A DNA stretch of 64,000 nt from Siphonodentalium dalli (GCA_032622095.1 CP136063.1:215345982-215409981), one strand, 5' to 3'; shown: positions 46,773 to 59,686, counted from the first letter of the stretch. Program-made: numbers and translations. Notes: generated from the sequence alone by a model not told the origin.

Positions 46773-47448
46773 GTACCTCTTTAAGAATACGACAAATCTC
46801 AACCTATTTTTCCAATCTCTTATATTTCCAAATGATGTTGACTCAGGCATGAACTATTTGCAACCATTGAAAACATTGAAAAAAATACTTGTATATAGTA
46901 TAGGGGTGAGACAAAATCCCCAACCCCAGCGACTGCATATAGTGGCCACGTCACTGCCGACTGATCCCGTTTAGAGATTGACAGACTAATGCACACATGT
47001 CACAAAAGTACGATATTTCTGCATGAGTTGCAGAACCAATTTCTCTGACGCCAATGGAGTCATTTGTAGTCGTATATTGCCGTGTGTTCACTACATATTC
47101 GCTTTTATTTGAAAACACAATGACACAAACAAGTGTTAATCGCCTTGGAGTATGATCAATACAGAATCTATAGAAATTCGCTGAAACATTTATATCTGCG
47201 TACTTATCGATAAGTGTAAACGCGAATTGGTAATTTGACATCGATGGAAAATATATATTTGGACGTCCATTAAAGCCTCTTTTGAGCTGTTAGAATAACA
47301 GCACGACAAATATTAAATGATGGGGTTAGGCACGAGGCCTGCAGTGATAGGGAATATGGACGCCACCAAGGCTATTACATTGTGCATGGATACACAATCA
47401 TTGGAGTATTGATGGCGTTTCTGGTGGCAAGAATGATAGCGAAAGTAA

Positions 47449-47508
47449 GAAAGAGAGAGAGAGAGAGAGAGTAAGAGAGAGAGAGAAAGAGAGAGAGAGC
47501 GTGTGTGC

Positions 47509-47541
<33 letters not shown>
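47449..47541. repeat. (GA)n microsatellite
   Basis: Imperfect GA repeats with a short GT-rich interruption. Confidence 0.92.
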
Positions 47542-47643
47542 GATGAGGAGAAGGAGACAAGTAAAACAGGAATGTACATGATTGCTGTTTCAGCAGATAT
47601 ATCAACCCTTAACAAGTCACTGCCAGTTGTGATGGGGTAAATG

Positions 47644-47676
47644 TGTGGTGGTGGTGGTGGTGGTGGTGGTGGTGGG
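47644..47676. repeat. (TGG)n microsatellite
   Basis: Eleven TGG units. Confidence 0.92.
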
Positions 47677-47933
47677 GATTGCACTAAGGCTCTCGGCAGT
47701 GTAAGTGTATATATGTTGAAAACAGCATTATACGTGTACATATCTTTGTATTTATACCATGATTCCCAATTCAAATATCAAGGTGAGTACCCCATAACTA
47801 TTTTCACAAAACTGGATGCACAACACATCTAAATATAGGGTGACAATGAATCGTTCAGTAAATAGTTTGGTTAATCGGTGTTTGAGCTGTTATGCCATAT
47901 CACGACGTTTTCAGTTTTATTGGCGTGTGGCTA

Positions 47934-48167
47934 ACCCTTTCTATACTAAATAGATTCTCGCATTCAGTTATAAAAGTATAGATTGGAATGGTATATTATT
48001 CGTCTGGAGGTGTTCATGTAATAAAAGCAGACGACAGACAGAAAAACAGATAATACAAGAACAGAATGATTCATATTAATTGGTGGGAAATGCCGTTTGT
48101 TGAACTTATATCTTAACATTTCCTAAGGGAACTACTCGTCAATGAATATTTAGTGTAGAAATTGTTA
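47934..48167 (+). mobile_element. TTAA family G, full-length copy
   Basis: It runs CTAACCCTTTCTATACTAAA to TTTAGTGTAGAAATTGTTAA, with the AGCAGACGACAGACAG and GGGAACTACTCGTCAATGA blocks. Confidence 0.8.
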
Positions 48168-49000
48168 ATAAAGAGGTTTCATAAATCAAGGACAGAGTTA
48201 CGACTACATTAATCTATTCTGTCTAGTTGGATACTCAGGCGCAGTGAGATGTTCGCTTTTCACGATCTGCAAGAAAACGCATACAACAATCATCTATTCG
48301 ATCGGCCAATTGGGGATATATAGTTGCTCTAGGCTTGATAAGTGATGGCTGTAAGATACAACAAAACTAATTGACAGAGTGTCTGTCTCTTTGGAACAAA
48401 CATAAATTGATCACGGCTATACATCTAGAACGGGCCCATGATTTGATGCAGAGAACGTGCGCATCATTCATGTCTCACACAGCCAACTTATACCTCCTGA
48501 AAGTAACTGGCAAACTCTCCTGGAGATATACGAAACAAGTTACCGTCCCTCTGCGTGGATAATAAGGAATCACTGAACTAAATGGTTTACCACAGGCGAC
48601 AGTGTTAACGTTTCAGCCAAATTCACTGAATTGAAGCCCGCATGCCACTCCAGCTAGATTGACACTAGTTGATCACGGAAATGCAAGAAAAATCATAGGT
48701 CATGTGTTTACTTTTTAAAAGTAAATCCCCAAGTGTACGACAGGGCTATCACACAGCCAAATCGTATCTGGAAAAACCAAGAACTGCAGCAGCTAGTTAA
48801 ATAAAATCCATTCCCCCATTAATTCACCAGATTAAATTATTTAGATATGATGTACAAATAAACAAAATTGTATCCTTTAATAACGTGTAACATGCATCAG
48901 GTGAAGGTCATTCTTCCGTTGCCTTCTCTCTATATAGCATTCCATGGTGCACTCGCTCCCCGACTCTGGAACACATTTAGCTCCCTGATTCCATAAACCC
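48168..49000. other. No gene or clear element recognised
   Basis: A 63-residue frame at 48371-48562 has faint LINE-like character (LERAHDLMQR) but nothing firm. Confidence 0.35.
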
Positions 49001-49004
49001 TCGT

Positions 49005-49094
49005 TATCGGAAGTCGAACCAACTTCTCCATTGCCGGGCGGCTAATGGTGGTCTAATGCACCATGCGCCTTACCAACTGAGCCATTGGGGCATT
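49005..49094 (-). repeat. tRNA-like promoter segment, possible SINE head
   Basis: On the minus strand it has an A-box-like TGGCTCAGTTGGTAAGG (about 49083) and a B-box-like GGTTCGACTTCC (about 49020). It starts GCCCCAA. The A-to-B distance (about 63) is longer than in most tRNAs and no acceptor stem closes, so it is not a working tRNA. A tRNA-derived SINE or relic is the likeliest reading. Confidence 0.45.
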
Positions 49095-49683
49095 TGAAAC
49101 AGAAAAGTATAGACAGAAGGCATAAATCAGTGTAGCACTTTTCCCATCTCTCCATCTGGATAGCGTTTCGTTTATAATAAATAAATAAGTCAAAAGCGTT
49201 ATGAATTCCTGGTTTGTGTTGCAGACACCCGGTGAGCCGGTTGTGGCTCTTTACCCGGAACTGATACACCTAGTGAGCAGTAGCGTAACGCGTGTTTATT
49301 TCCACAGGTGGTTAACAGATTGTCTCAGAGAGTTATCACGGGGGATCAGTTACCCATGTTAAACAAGCACCCTGATGAGGACCAGAAAATAAGCCAATAA
49401 TTGTTATTTCAAACAAATTGCCCGTCACAAATCATTTCGACGTGGATATAATACAGATGCTGTTAACCTGGCAATAAGATATATTGCATCCAACCACCGT
49501 GTTTCCTTATTATATTTCCGTTAAAAAAGAGCCACTTTTCAGCAAAAATTACAATGTGGGCTACAAATAGCAGGTAAATCCCAATTAACCAAAAATGTTT
49601 TCATTTCGAGTAGAAGTATGGCATGGTATAGTAATTTTATCACCAAAACTGAGTTGCTCGATTTACGAATATTACGATTTTTT

Positions 49684-49718
49684 GTAAAAAAAATAAAAAA
49701 ATAAATAAATAAATAAAT
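49684..49718. repeat. A-rich (AAAT)n tract
   Basis: AAATAAATAAAT units directly upstream of a truncated family G end. Confidence 0.8.
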
Positions 49719-49749
49719 GTGGCTGACAACAGATAAATACAAATGCAAA

Positions 49750-49846
49750 AGGAGCCCTATTTATTGAGGAAAAATTTAAATAATAAGTTCAACAAAGGAC
49801 CTATGGATAACTACTCATCAATGATGCTTTAGTAGAAAGGGTTAAG
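49750..49846 (+). mobile_element. TTAA family G, right-end fragment
   Basis: It contains AATAAGTTCAACAAAGGACC, AACTACTCATCAATGATG and AGTAGAAAGGGTTAA. Confidence 0.7.
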
Positions 49847-50674
49847 AGCCAAATTTATAAAGCAATAATTTAACGACAAGCTGTTAATTCACTGAATACT
49901 AAAACATTTTGTTGTCACACAATTGCCAATTAAAGTTATTTCTCGATAACCTGAATTTCTTGATAACTTTCCGCTACATCTTATCAACCGATTAACCTAG
50001 AAATTTCGAGAGCTATACCATGATGTGACCACGCCTACACAGCGTGCCTCATATATTTACATGGAAACTATTCGATTCTTTCTACGAGTTAAAAGAAGAT
50101 TTCGATGTTGCATCAGAATTCATTCGGGTAGGACTGCCTGCCAATAGCTGGACTGCTAACTCTCGGCGCAAAAAGTATACAAAGAGCAATAATCAAGATT
50201 CATACTAACATTTACAAATAAATAAAACTAACAACAGCCGAAATTTACAATGTATCGCCAACATCTGCAACATCTGCAACGCAACTGCAATTGCGTGATC
50301 AGTTTATCGCTCGTTCTACTTCTATATGTTATACTTTATATGGTTATTCTCCTGTGCAATGCAGAATTTGTCTTAAAACTTGTCAGTTATAAGTGCATGA
50401 CGGGGACGGCAGGTAGACAAACCTTTCGGCTATGTTGTCCCCGATAGTTCATTGCATGTTATAACTATTATATTGGACAATTGTGTATAATCTATGAGCT
50501 ATGAATAAAAATAATCATAATCGTAGCCATAATCTTAATAGAAACGAAAGTTATTTCAGTCAGAGAGACCAGTCAACAGGAAATTCTGTCACTAGGAAAT
50601 AATTTATTTAAAAACAAACGTTCCATTAACTATAATATATAGGACAGAACATGTTGCTATGTTTGACGTTTTCT

Positions 50675-50911
50675 ATACTAAAGCACCATTGGTGACGTAA
50701 TGTTCAGATAATAAATTCAATTCCACAAACATGGATAGGTCGTTTGTTGAACATATTATCTAAACATTTCCCTCAATAAATATGGCTCCTTCTGCACTGT
50801 TATGTGTATGTCGTCTGCTTGTATCACCTTAACATCTCAAATCAATAATAGACCATTCCGATGTACACCTTTTAACTGACTGGGAGAATCCATTTAGTAT
50901 AGAAAGGTTTA
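50675..50911 (-). mobile_element. TTAA family G, reverse copy
   Basis: Both termini are present (TTCTATACTAAAGCACC and CATTTAGTATAGAAAGGTTTAA), with the GTCGTCTGCTTGTAT block in reverse orientation. Confidence 0.75.
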
Positions 50912-51935
50912 ACTAGTACAGAAAATGTTGCTTTGTTTAACACACTTTTGTGTATAATATGTGTAACATCATTTTTATCTCCTGCGTTTTGAGATAATGC
51001 AAACGTCCATTCACAAAAAGTTTCGTAGAGGTTTTGTTGGAAGTGGAGCCGGGAAGATATAGAAATTCATTAAGGTGACACTCCACAGTTTCAACAGGCA
51101 GGGGCCCAGCAATAGGGGGCATAGATTCATTGAAATTTATCTGGATTATGATCCCAAATATATATATGCCTGAAATTACTATATAATATATGGACTATCA
51201 AGAGTTATGGCCCTTGATCTTTTTATCGAAAATGGGATTTTTATTAAAAAAATCGAGCATGGTCACCTATGTTGGTTCTAAGGCCTCTGGCTTCCAACAT
51301 CAACATGAAAAAATTTCAAACTTTCGCCGTTTGCAATTCCAGAAAATAAATTTTTAATGCAGATGACAAATTTTGGGTGCTAACAAATTGACACAGTATA
51401 GAGCCACTGTTTCGCAGAAAACGCTACTGCTGTCTATGGGTGGGGTCAATGTCACTTGCACTTAATTTTTTCATCAGTCTAGAACACCTTCTAAAATTAC
51501 ACTGATTCATATCACACCTTGTCTCAATATACATACCACATGAATGGTGCCAGAAACCACTAGCGCTTTATATCTATAAAATCACCCCTACTGATCATTC
51601 GAAACTGAGGAGTGTTACCTAAAATTTGTGTCTTGAGCGCAGCATGCAATTTGAGACGTTCATGGTTTGGTGTAGCGATGGTGGCGCACCGATTCACAAT
51701 GGAGTAATATAGGAAATAATGCAGTTATTATAGTATTAGATATAATTCAATGGTAATCTTCACCGTTACTTGAATTAATGACCTTTTCATAGCGGTTGGG
51801 CGATAACGCTCCGCGTGGGCCATACACCGTTGCATGATGATGTTTTATTCAAATGAGATTGGTATCTCAGTCTTGGCATAATATTTAGTAAGTCAATCTA
51901 CGATATCAAGGTCAACCATAATTCATTAGTTGGAA
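50912..51935. other. No gene or clear element recognised
   Basis: AT-rich DNA before the satellite array. Nothing matched elsewhere in the window. Confidence 0.4.
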
Positions 51936-52250
51936 TAATGATCCTGGATCACAGACACAATAACTACCACATTACCCAGTATTACCGCGTTAATACACAC
52001 ACGCCCGGCGTATCGAAGTCAAATAGAATTCGCAACATGATCGCCACATCGCTTCAACGACAATGCAGAAATCGTTTTACGACTATACGAAAAGCGGTGA
52101 GAGGTAATGAATTTCAAATGACAGAACACGATCGCGCATTCAGAGTCATTGAGTGATTAACTGAGTTCAAACACAACAGGATGAAATTGAGATCAAAGGT
52201 AGCTTCCTTCCGTTCGATACTGGCCGTGCTTGCTGTGGAAAATCACATAG

Positions 52251-54570
52251 CTCTGATATGAGATTGCTGGTTGGAGAGTATTACAGTTATAGGCTGTTGA
52301 CTGAGCTCTGTGATCGACTTCGATCGTATCAGTGGCGTGATGCGACATATGTTTATCTTCATGATCAGAATATTGCCTTAAGACGTCATACTTTCTTAGT
52401 GGAATCAGTGTTTGTCCGCCCGTTTGATGTCGTGGTTAGTCGTTGGGTCGTCATTCCGTGAACTTAGAATGTTCGGAATAAATATTATTAGTATTATGGG
52501 TGCACTATATAGGTCATAAGACCATGTGGGGTCCTCGGTGGAGTCCTTTCTTCCAAGATATATTCAATCTGTACATCAATGACGCTTGTATCGTCCCCAG
52601 AGCACCATGTTTCTGATCATGTCATGTAAATGAAAAGGTTTACATTGCTGGGTGCCACTAGTAGGCCTCAATGCATACACACATATCGTGGTCACCTGCT
52701 GAGCACAGATATTGTGGCATAATTTGGCACAAAATGTCTCTTTTCGGATACTATAGGCATGCTTGATATGTAGGATCACACATCTCTGATATGATATAGC
52801 TGGTTAGATAGTATTACAGTTATAGGCTGTTTACTGAGCTCTGTGATCGACTTCGATCGTATCAGTGGCGTGATTCGACATATGTTTATCTTCATGATCA
52901 GAATATTGCCTTAAGACGTCATACTTTCTTAGTGGAATCAGTGTTTGTCCGCCCGTTTGATGTCGTTGTTAGTCGTTGGGTCGTCATTCCGTGAACTTAG
53001 AATGTTCGGAATAAATATTATTAGTATTATGGGTGCACTATATAGGTCATAAGACCATGTGGGGTCCTCGGTGGAGTCCTTTCTTCCAAGATATATTCAA
53101 TCTGTACATCAATGACGCTTGTATCGTCCCCAGAGCACCATGTTTCTGATCATGTCATGTAAATGAAAAGGTTTACATTGCTGGGTGCCACTAGTAGGCC
53201 TCAATGCATACACACATATCGTGGTCACCTGCTGAGCACAGATATTGTGGCATAATTTGGCACAAAATGTCTCTTTTCGGATACTATAGGCATGCTTGAT
53301 ATGTAGGATCACACAGCTCTGATATGAGATTGCTGGTTGGAGAGTATTACAGTTATAGGCTGTTTACTGAGCTCTGTGATCGACTTCGATCGTATCAGTG
53401 GCGTGATGCGACATATGTTTATCTTCATGATCAGAATATTGCCTTAAGACGTCATACTTTCTTAGTGGAATCCGTGTTCGTCCGCCCGTTTGATGTCGTT
53501 GTTAGTCGTTGGGTCGTCATTCCGTGAACTAGTATTATGGGTGCACTATATAGGTCATAAGACCATGTGGGGTCCTCGGTGGAGTCCTTTCTTCCAAGAT
53601 ATATTCAATCTGTACATCAGTGACGCTTGTATCGTCCCCAGAGCACCATGTTTCTGATCATGTCATGTAAATGAAAAGGTTTACATTGCTGGGTGCCACT
53701 AGTAGGCCTCAATGCATACACACATATCGTGGTCACCTGCTGAGCACAGATATTGTGGCATAATTTGGCACAAAATGTCTCTTTTCGGATACTATAGGCA
53801 TGCTTGATATGTAGGATCACACAGCTCTGATATGATATAGCTGGTTAGAGAGTATTACAGTTATAGGCTGTTGACTGAGCTCTGTGATCGACTTCGATCG
53901 TATCAGTGGCGTGATGCGACATATGTTTATCTTCATGATCAGAATATTGCCTTAAGACGTCATACTTTCTTAGTGGAATCAGTGTTTGTCTGCCCGTTTG
54001 ATGTCGTTGTTAGTCGTTGGGTCGTCATTCCGTGAACTTAGAATGTTCGGAATAAATATTATTAGTATTATGGGTGCACTATATAGGTCATAAGACCATG
54101 TGGGGTCCTCGGTGGAGTCCTTTCTTCCAAGATATATTCAATCTGTACATCAATGACGCTTGTATCGTCCCCAGAGCACCATGTTTCTGATCATGTCATG
54201 TAAATGAAAAGGTTTACATTGCTGGGTGCCACTAGTAAGCCTCAATGCATACACAAATATCGTGGTCACCTGCTGAGCACAGATATTGTGGTAGAATTTG
54301 GCACAAAATGTCTCTTTTCGGATACTATAGGCATGCTTGATATGTAGGATCACACAGCTCTGATATGATATTGCTGGTTAGAGTGTATTACAGTTATAGG
54401 CTGTTGACTGAGCTCTGTGATCGACTTCGATCGTATCAGTGGCGTGATGCGACATATGTTTATCTTCATGATCAGAATATTGCCTTAAGACGTCATACTT
54501 TCTTAGTGGAATCAGTGTGTGTTAGCCCGTTTGATGTTAGCCGTTGGATCGCCATTCCGTGAACTTGGAA
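52251..54570. repeat. 533-bp satellite array, four full units and a partial fifth
   Basis: Units start (CTCTGATATGA) at 52251, 52784, 53317, 53825 and 54358, giving periods of 533, 533, 508 and 533. The short unit lacks about 25 bp (TAGAATGTTCGGAATAAATA region). Units are nearly identical. Units 1 and 3 begin GATATGAGATTGCTGGTTGG, units 2 and 4 GATATGATATAGCTGGTTAG, so the array is dimeric. Each unit repeats the same 67-codon frames on both strands; these reflect the repeat and are not evidence for a gene. Confidence 0.95.
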
Positions 54571-54577
54571 TAAATAG

Positions 54578-54703
54578 ACAATAGTTAACTGTTCTGAGTA
54601 GCGTACGGTTTTTCTCCTCGAGTGAGATGATTATTTTTACGAGGCGCAAACCGAGTGAAAATAATCCTCGCATCTCACGAGAGGCCGAGAACAGTTGACT
54701 GTT
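54578..54703. repeat. Imperfect foldback at the array edge
   Basis: CAATAGTTAACTGTTCTGAG pairs with AGAACAGTTGACTGTTG. An inner pair is GAGTGAGATGATTATTTT with AAAATAATCCTCGCATCTC. Confidence 0.7.
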
Positions 54704-54979
54704 GTGTTTATTATATTTTATATACCAGTGTGTTATTACACACACCACAATGCAACACACGATTAGAGCAAATACGTTCTTAAAGTTACAATATCACCAG
54801 CCATTTCTGCTAAAATAACGCGCATATATACCGACCTCATGACGCATGCATGATGAGAGTATACCATAACGTCTTGAGAGTATAGAATAACACGTTCGGT
54901 CTTCTGGGAGCGGGGATATGATCTTTATTTTGACATACAAAGTTGGTGAAATTTATATAAATATAATAAATATTATTTA

Positions 54980-55530
54980 TTATTATGGGTGCACTAATTA
55001 GATCAAAAGACCTTGTGGGGTCGTCAATGGAGTCTTTTCGCCCAAGATTTTAGCATCCCCAGAAGACCACATTTATGGTCATTTTATGTATAGATGTGAG
55101 GGTTCACACCAGTATAGGCTTCAAAGCATAACACAATATTATGGGTACCATGCAGCTATATAAGTACATATGGCACCACACTTGCCACCAAAGGTCTCTC
55201 TACAGATACTATGCATGATTGATTTGGAGAATCACATATTCCTTGGTAGCAGATTGTAGGTTAGATAGGATTATTATTCGTTTTGTGGTCGACTTTCCAC
55301 GGTATCCGTGTCGCGGTGTGACATATGTTTATCTTGATGATCAGAATATTGCCTCAAGAAGTTAATACGCTGTACTTTCTTTGTGGATGCATGCCTTCCT
55401 GTTTGATGACGATGTTGGGCGAAATTGTTGTGGAAACTGTTAGGCCTTTATATATTGCTCATTCCATGTCACATCATCGGAACGTATGGGCAGTAAGAAC
55501 TTGCATCACCGATCAGCACAGTCTTACCCC
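54980..55530. repeat. Diverged satellite unit
   Basis: ATTATGGGTGCACTA, AAGACCTTGTGGGGTCGTC, ACATATGTTTATCTTGATGA and CTTTCTTTGTGGATGC follow the order of the 533-bp unit at much lower identity. A further fragment (CTGTTTGATGACGAT...AGTAAGAACTTG) recurs at 56150-56310. Confidence 0.75.
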
Positions 55531-55696
55531 ACATTGATTTTGTACCGATGACTTCAAAATTCCCAATATACACCATATGAACGTATTCACCAACTGGGTT
55601 CATTATTAGTCTATATGATTCATGTGATTTATACTGCATGGGCGAGACTCAATGTGAAGCTACTGTGATCGTCGATGGGAAGCCATCGCCGGTGCA

Positions 55697-56092
55697 TTAT
55701 CCCTTTACCCAACAGAAGGGCCCTGTGCCAATGCATTCTCTTATATATGCGAGTCGACCATAGGTCGCCTCGCATATATAAGAGAATGCATTGGCTTAAC
55801 ACATTAAAAATTATAAAATTGTTAAAGAATGTAAGAAAAAATGGTAAAAAGTGTTAAAAAAAGATTTTTTTTAGGCCAATGCATTCTCTTATATATGCGA
55901 GGCGACCTATGGTCGACTCGCATATATAAGAGAATGCATTGGCATAGGGCATAACTGTAACTACCATAATGTGGTCAAGGAGTCCAATGATATCCATATT
56001 TGTATGGTTCTATTGAGACAGACCGAAGATATTTTAGGCTGTTGAAGCTTTATTTGGGCGTTTTTGGCCGGTTTGTTGGGTAAAGGGTTATA
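55697..56092 (+). mobile_element. TTAA family J, full copy
   Basis: It carries both palindromes and the A-rich tract. The flanks read TTAT...TTAT rather than TTAA. It lies between two diverged satellite fragments. Confidence 0.86.
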
Positions 56093-56373
56093 GGATTATC
56101 CAGTTGAGTGAGGAGTGGCGCCATCGGAGGCAGGGAAGTGAGTTGAGTGGGGAGTGTACTTTCTTTGTGGGTGCCCTCCTGTTTGATGACGATATTGGGC
56201 GAAATTATTGTGGCCTCGTTGTATATCAATTAGGCCTATATATATTGCGCATTTCGTTGAATGCATTATATGTCCCATCGTCGGAAAGTAGGGGTAGTAA
56301 GAACTTGGTGTAAACATATTTATTTCTCTAAATCATGCACATTATTTAACAGAGTTGTATAAAATATATAAAG

Positions 56374-56508
56374 ACAATTATTGTCATTAATCGGAAAGCT
56401 CTCGGAGGGAGAGCTTTCCGATGAATGGCAATAATTGTGACTAAATCCTGAAAAGTTACCCATAATTCTGCTGTAGTTAAAGAGTCGATTACTTAGGGCA
56501 TTACTGTA
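56374..56508. repeat. Family B foldback with truncated left arm
   Basis: The right arm is complete to GGGCATTACTGTA; the left arm keeps only the loop-proximal ATTAATCGGAAAGCTCTCGG. Confidence 0.8.
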
Positions 56509-56676
56509 CTTGTGCATTCAGCTGCTCTCAAATAAACTATAAAATAAACCCAGTTGGTGAATACGAACCGATGAGTCCTTAGATGGGTCTTTCTTATTCG
56601 CCAGTTATATTGTACATCAACCTGACAAATGGAGCTTGTAACCTCCTTGTATGAATCCCATTCTTTGTCATTTCCT

Positions 56677-56756
56677 GGTCGTTTGTTGAACTTATTATCT
56701 GAACATTTCCTATGGGATAACTACTAATCAATGATGCTTTAGTATATAATGGGTTA
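56677..56756 (+). mobile_element. TTAA family G, right-end fragment
   Basis: It contains GTTTGTTGAACTTATTATCT and GGATAACTACTAATCAATGA, ending TATAATGGGTTA. Confidence 0.65.
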
Positions 56757-57267
56757 GTGTCGCCTTTTGTTAGATAAATTACTATGTATTTTTGAGCAAT
56801 TTCAGGCATTTAGTATTCTTTGGACCAATTATTAGATATATACGCCATTTCTTGCAAACATCGCAATGTGTTTAATGTTCGCTGTTCCTTGTGGTGTATT
56901 TACCAGCATTATATCAACCAGACACAAAGGAATTCTTATCATTCATACATCAACCATTAGCCAGTGTAACAATATGTTTGAGATGGATCAACACTTATTG
57001 AAGCCGCCCCAGGATTATGGAGGCGGACGATGTTTGTTTTTCGATATATTCTATAATGGCATTCTGGCACAAGAATACTCCTGCTAGTGGCGATGCTGCA
57101 GATAATGATCTGACAAACATGGTTACCTTTGATGCGTTCCTATCTCGAGCACGAGTTTTTCCATGCTAATTATTCGCTTCGTCGCATTCGATGTATCGAT
57201 ATGTGTATACCACCGAACATATGGACACAGAGACATTGTATCACATACATCCCGAGTTAATGTCTAC

Positions 57268-57448
57268 ACGTGATGTGTAAATTAGTTTGGTCGTCCATGA
57301 AAAACGGTGGGTTGTTAGGATCCCAATATCCATGTGACCTTGCATTGGTATTGTATGTAAATTCGGAGTATTTTTGCTTGGGGAGTTGTCCTATACTTCC
57401 TATGATATAGAAACTGACGAAAACCAAACTAACTAACCAAAAAAAAAC
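57268..57448 (-). CDS. Candidate signal-peptide exon of the Ig gene (unproven)
   Basis: The frame opens after an acceptor-like TTTACAGCCAG and encodes the strongly hydrophobic VFFWLVSLVFVSFYIIGSIG. A polar stretch follows, containing SHGYWDPNNPPFF, a composition seen just before Ig domain 1 in zig-8-like proteins. A possible donor, ACG T|GTAGAC, leaves phase 1, which is what the acceptor at 46194 needs; the junction codon would be TTC. Against it, no in-frame ATG precedes the hydrophobic run (a TAA lies just upstream), so another 5' exon would be required. The donor is also weak and the T-rich DNA could give a hydrophobic frame by chance. If right, the intron to 46194 is about 11 kb and contains the satellite array. 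Confidence 0.35.
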
Positions 57449-57909
57449 CTGGCTGTAAACCAATTAGTCCATGTTTTGGTGATTGGAAACATACAGAGAC
57501 TTTCGTTTTAACTCATTTTGTATCGTATTGGCCAACTACGTATGTGAGTGTATACTGTATACGTGTGTGTGAGTTAGGCATGTCTTATAAAAAATGAAAT
57601 GGAAACTTGTTTGTGTTAAAAGTATCTGGCATAGTCCTATTACTCTATAGTTGACACTCGTGCACAGCATATTTCAAGTTCATTTCTTTCGCATCTCGTA
57701 TTTTTATCACGATGATTTAACTGAAATATTATAAATACATGTTATATGAAGGATGGATACGTTAGCTGGATAAATACACGAAAACCCGATCTGCAAGGTT
57801 TATGCAATCTGAAACAAATGCCAAAGTCATAGAAATTATCCAACGGTGTTCATTGTTTTACCACATCATCACTAAATTTGCCGCGGGACATTTTTCCTAA
57901 TTTCAAGGG

Positions 57910-58090
57910 CTGTTTTCTTCGGAGTACCTGGGCAGGTACTCCACATAGTACCTGGATAGTTGGTACTCCAGAGTACCAAAAATACCAACATGTTGGTACC
58001 CCAGAATACCTGGATATTTGGTATTACAGAGTACCTGGATATTTGGTACTCAAGAATACCTAGATAGGTACTCCAGAGTACCAAAAATAA
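57910..58090. repeat. Degenerate tandem repeat of GTACCTGGATATTTGGTACT
   Basis: About six units of 28-32 bp, each containing GAGTACC and its complement GGTACTC, so also locally palindromic. Confidence 0.8.
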
Positions 58091-58092
58091 CC

Positions 58093-58470
58093 AAGAGGCT
58101 TCAAATTATAATTCGGCGTCATATATATACCACACCCCAAGAGGCTTTAAATTATAACTCGACGTCATATCTATATCACACCCCACGATGCTTTAAATTA
58201 TAACTCAACAGCATATCTATATCACACCCCAAGAGGCTTAAAATTGCAATTCGACGTCATATCTATATCACATTCTGCCTCCTCACGAGGCATTAACAAT
58301 ATCATATTCGGCCTCCCCCGCGATGCTTTAAATTGTATAATTCCACATCACATTCTGCATCACCACGATGCTTTAAATTATAACTCGACGTCATATATAT
58401 ATATCACATTCTGTCCACCCACGACAGTGCCCACGAGGCCTTAAATTATAACTCGACGGCATATATATCT
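58093..58470. repeat. 46-bp minisatellite, variable units
   Basis: AAGAGGCTTTAAATTATAAC and TCGACGTCATATCTATATCA recur every 46 bp in the first units, then with length changes to about 58470. Confidence 0.88.
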
Positions 58471-59686
58471 CTTATTTTGCCTCTCGAATCATGTGGTGAA
58501 CAGCAACTCAAATTCATAATAGATTCATGAAGGGAATTAAAACGCGAGGTTTTCATCCTCTGGCCATGAATTTAGGTTCTCTTGATCAATAACTTCACAA
58601 TACCACCCAAGTGAGATTTAATAATCCTCAAATTTAGTGCACGAAGATGCATTATTTAATGGCGAAAGTCCCCAAAGATTCGTTTTAGTCTTTCTGCATA
58701 GGGAATATATGAATTAGAATATAGGAACAACACGCTCTGTATTCTCGTCATGTTCATAACACATTGCAGCCGAATGTGGGATATTTAAGTAATAAAGTTA
58801 CTTCCGATAGCTATTACTAACGCAGATAATATTTCTGGCGAACTAGATCAAGTTTCTTTCGCATTTTACATCACTGTCATCGGCCGAAATCGATGATACT
58901 ATAGAGACGAAATACCGATTTATTTTATACACGCACTTTCCTGCTGTATAGCCTGAATGTGTCCGTTGATTTCCACGATTGTTCAACAACCATGTTTGCA
59001 GATTATCTGCCTCTACATATTCAGCATGGAATATCCATTTTTGCAAGGCTGATACATGTATAGTGTGTATAGTGTGCATGTGTGCTCGTAGAGATCATAT
59101 CCCATCCTAGTCCAAGTTTCCAAGCTGGTTATATCGGTATGGCCAGAAGATAGATTACGTGCGTGTAGTGTCTTATATCGGACTTTAAGCGTTGTTGTCC
59201 TCTTAAATAAAACCACCAATAAATGCAATGAAATATCACAATTGTGACAATAAACTGGTTTATTCCGTAGAAATCACCACAACAGTTGTCAATTAAACGT
59301 GGTAATTTAATGTGAAAAAATAGATTTAATCACAATGTTTACACAATTTCGAAAGATTACGAAGCAGTTTGACCTCACGAAGTGAACTCGGCTTATTACG
59401 TCCTATTACGTCCTTCCGGTAAGTAAAGTTTGTTTACATTAGAAAGCATGGTCGCGCATCGAAAACACAATATCGTGCAGCTAAATGGAAAATAATTTTA
59501 AAACATACAACACGACACGGCAAGTGTATATAGATAAATGTTTAACTAACCAGTAATGACACCGCTTACCATTTAAAAACCTTCTAACGTATATATATAT
59601 AGGAATAACAGCACAGTGTGTGCGTTAACTAGATCATCCCATGAATCTCTACTATATATCATATTCCACAAGCACAAAACAAGCAC
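58471..59686. other. No gene or clear element recognised
   Basis: No exon-like frame or matching repeat was found. Confidence 0.4.

Noticed and set aside
47313-47774. 153-codon Ser/Leu- and Pro-rich minus-strand frame
   Set aside because: It is a translation of the GA and TGG microsatellites.
48371-48562. Possible LINE fragment (LERAHDLMQR)
   Set aside because: Similarity is too faint and short to call without a search.
49005-49094. Functional tRNA gene
   Set aside because: The acceptor stem does not close and the A-to-B box distance is too long.
52258-54562. Repeated 65-67-codon frames on both strands, nearly identical between units
   Set aside because: They follow from the 533-bp satellite copies. 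They have no domain, and identical frames on both strands are explained by repeat identity.
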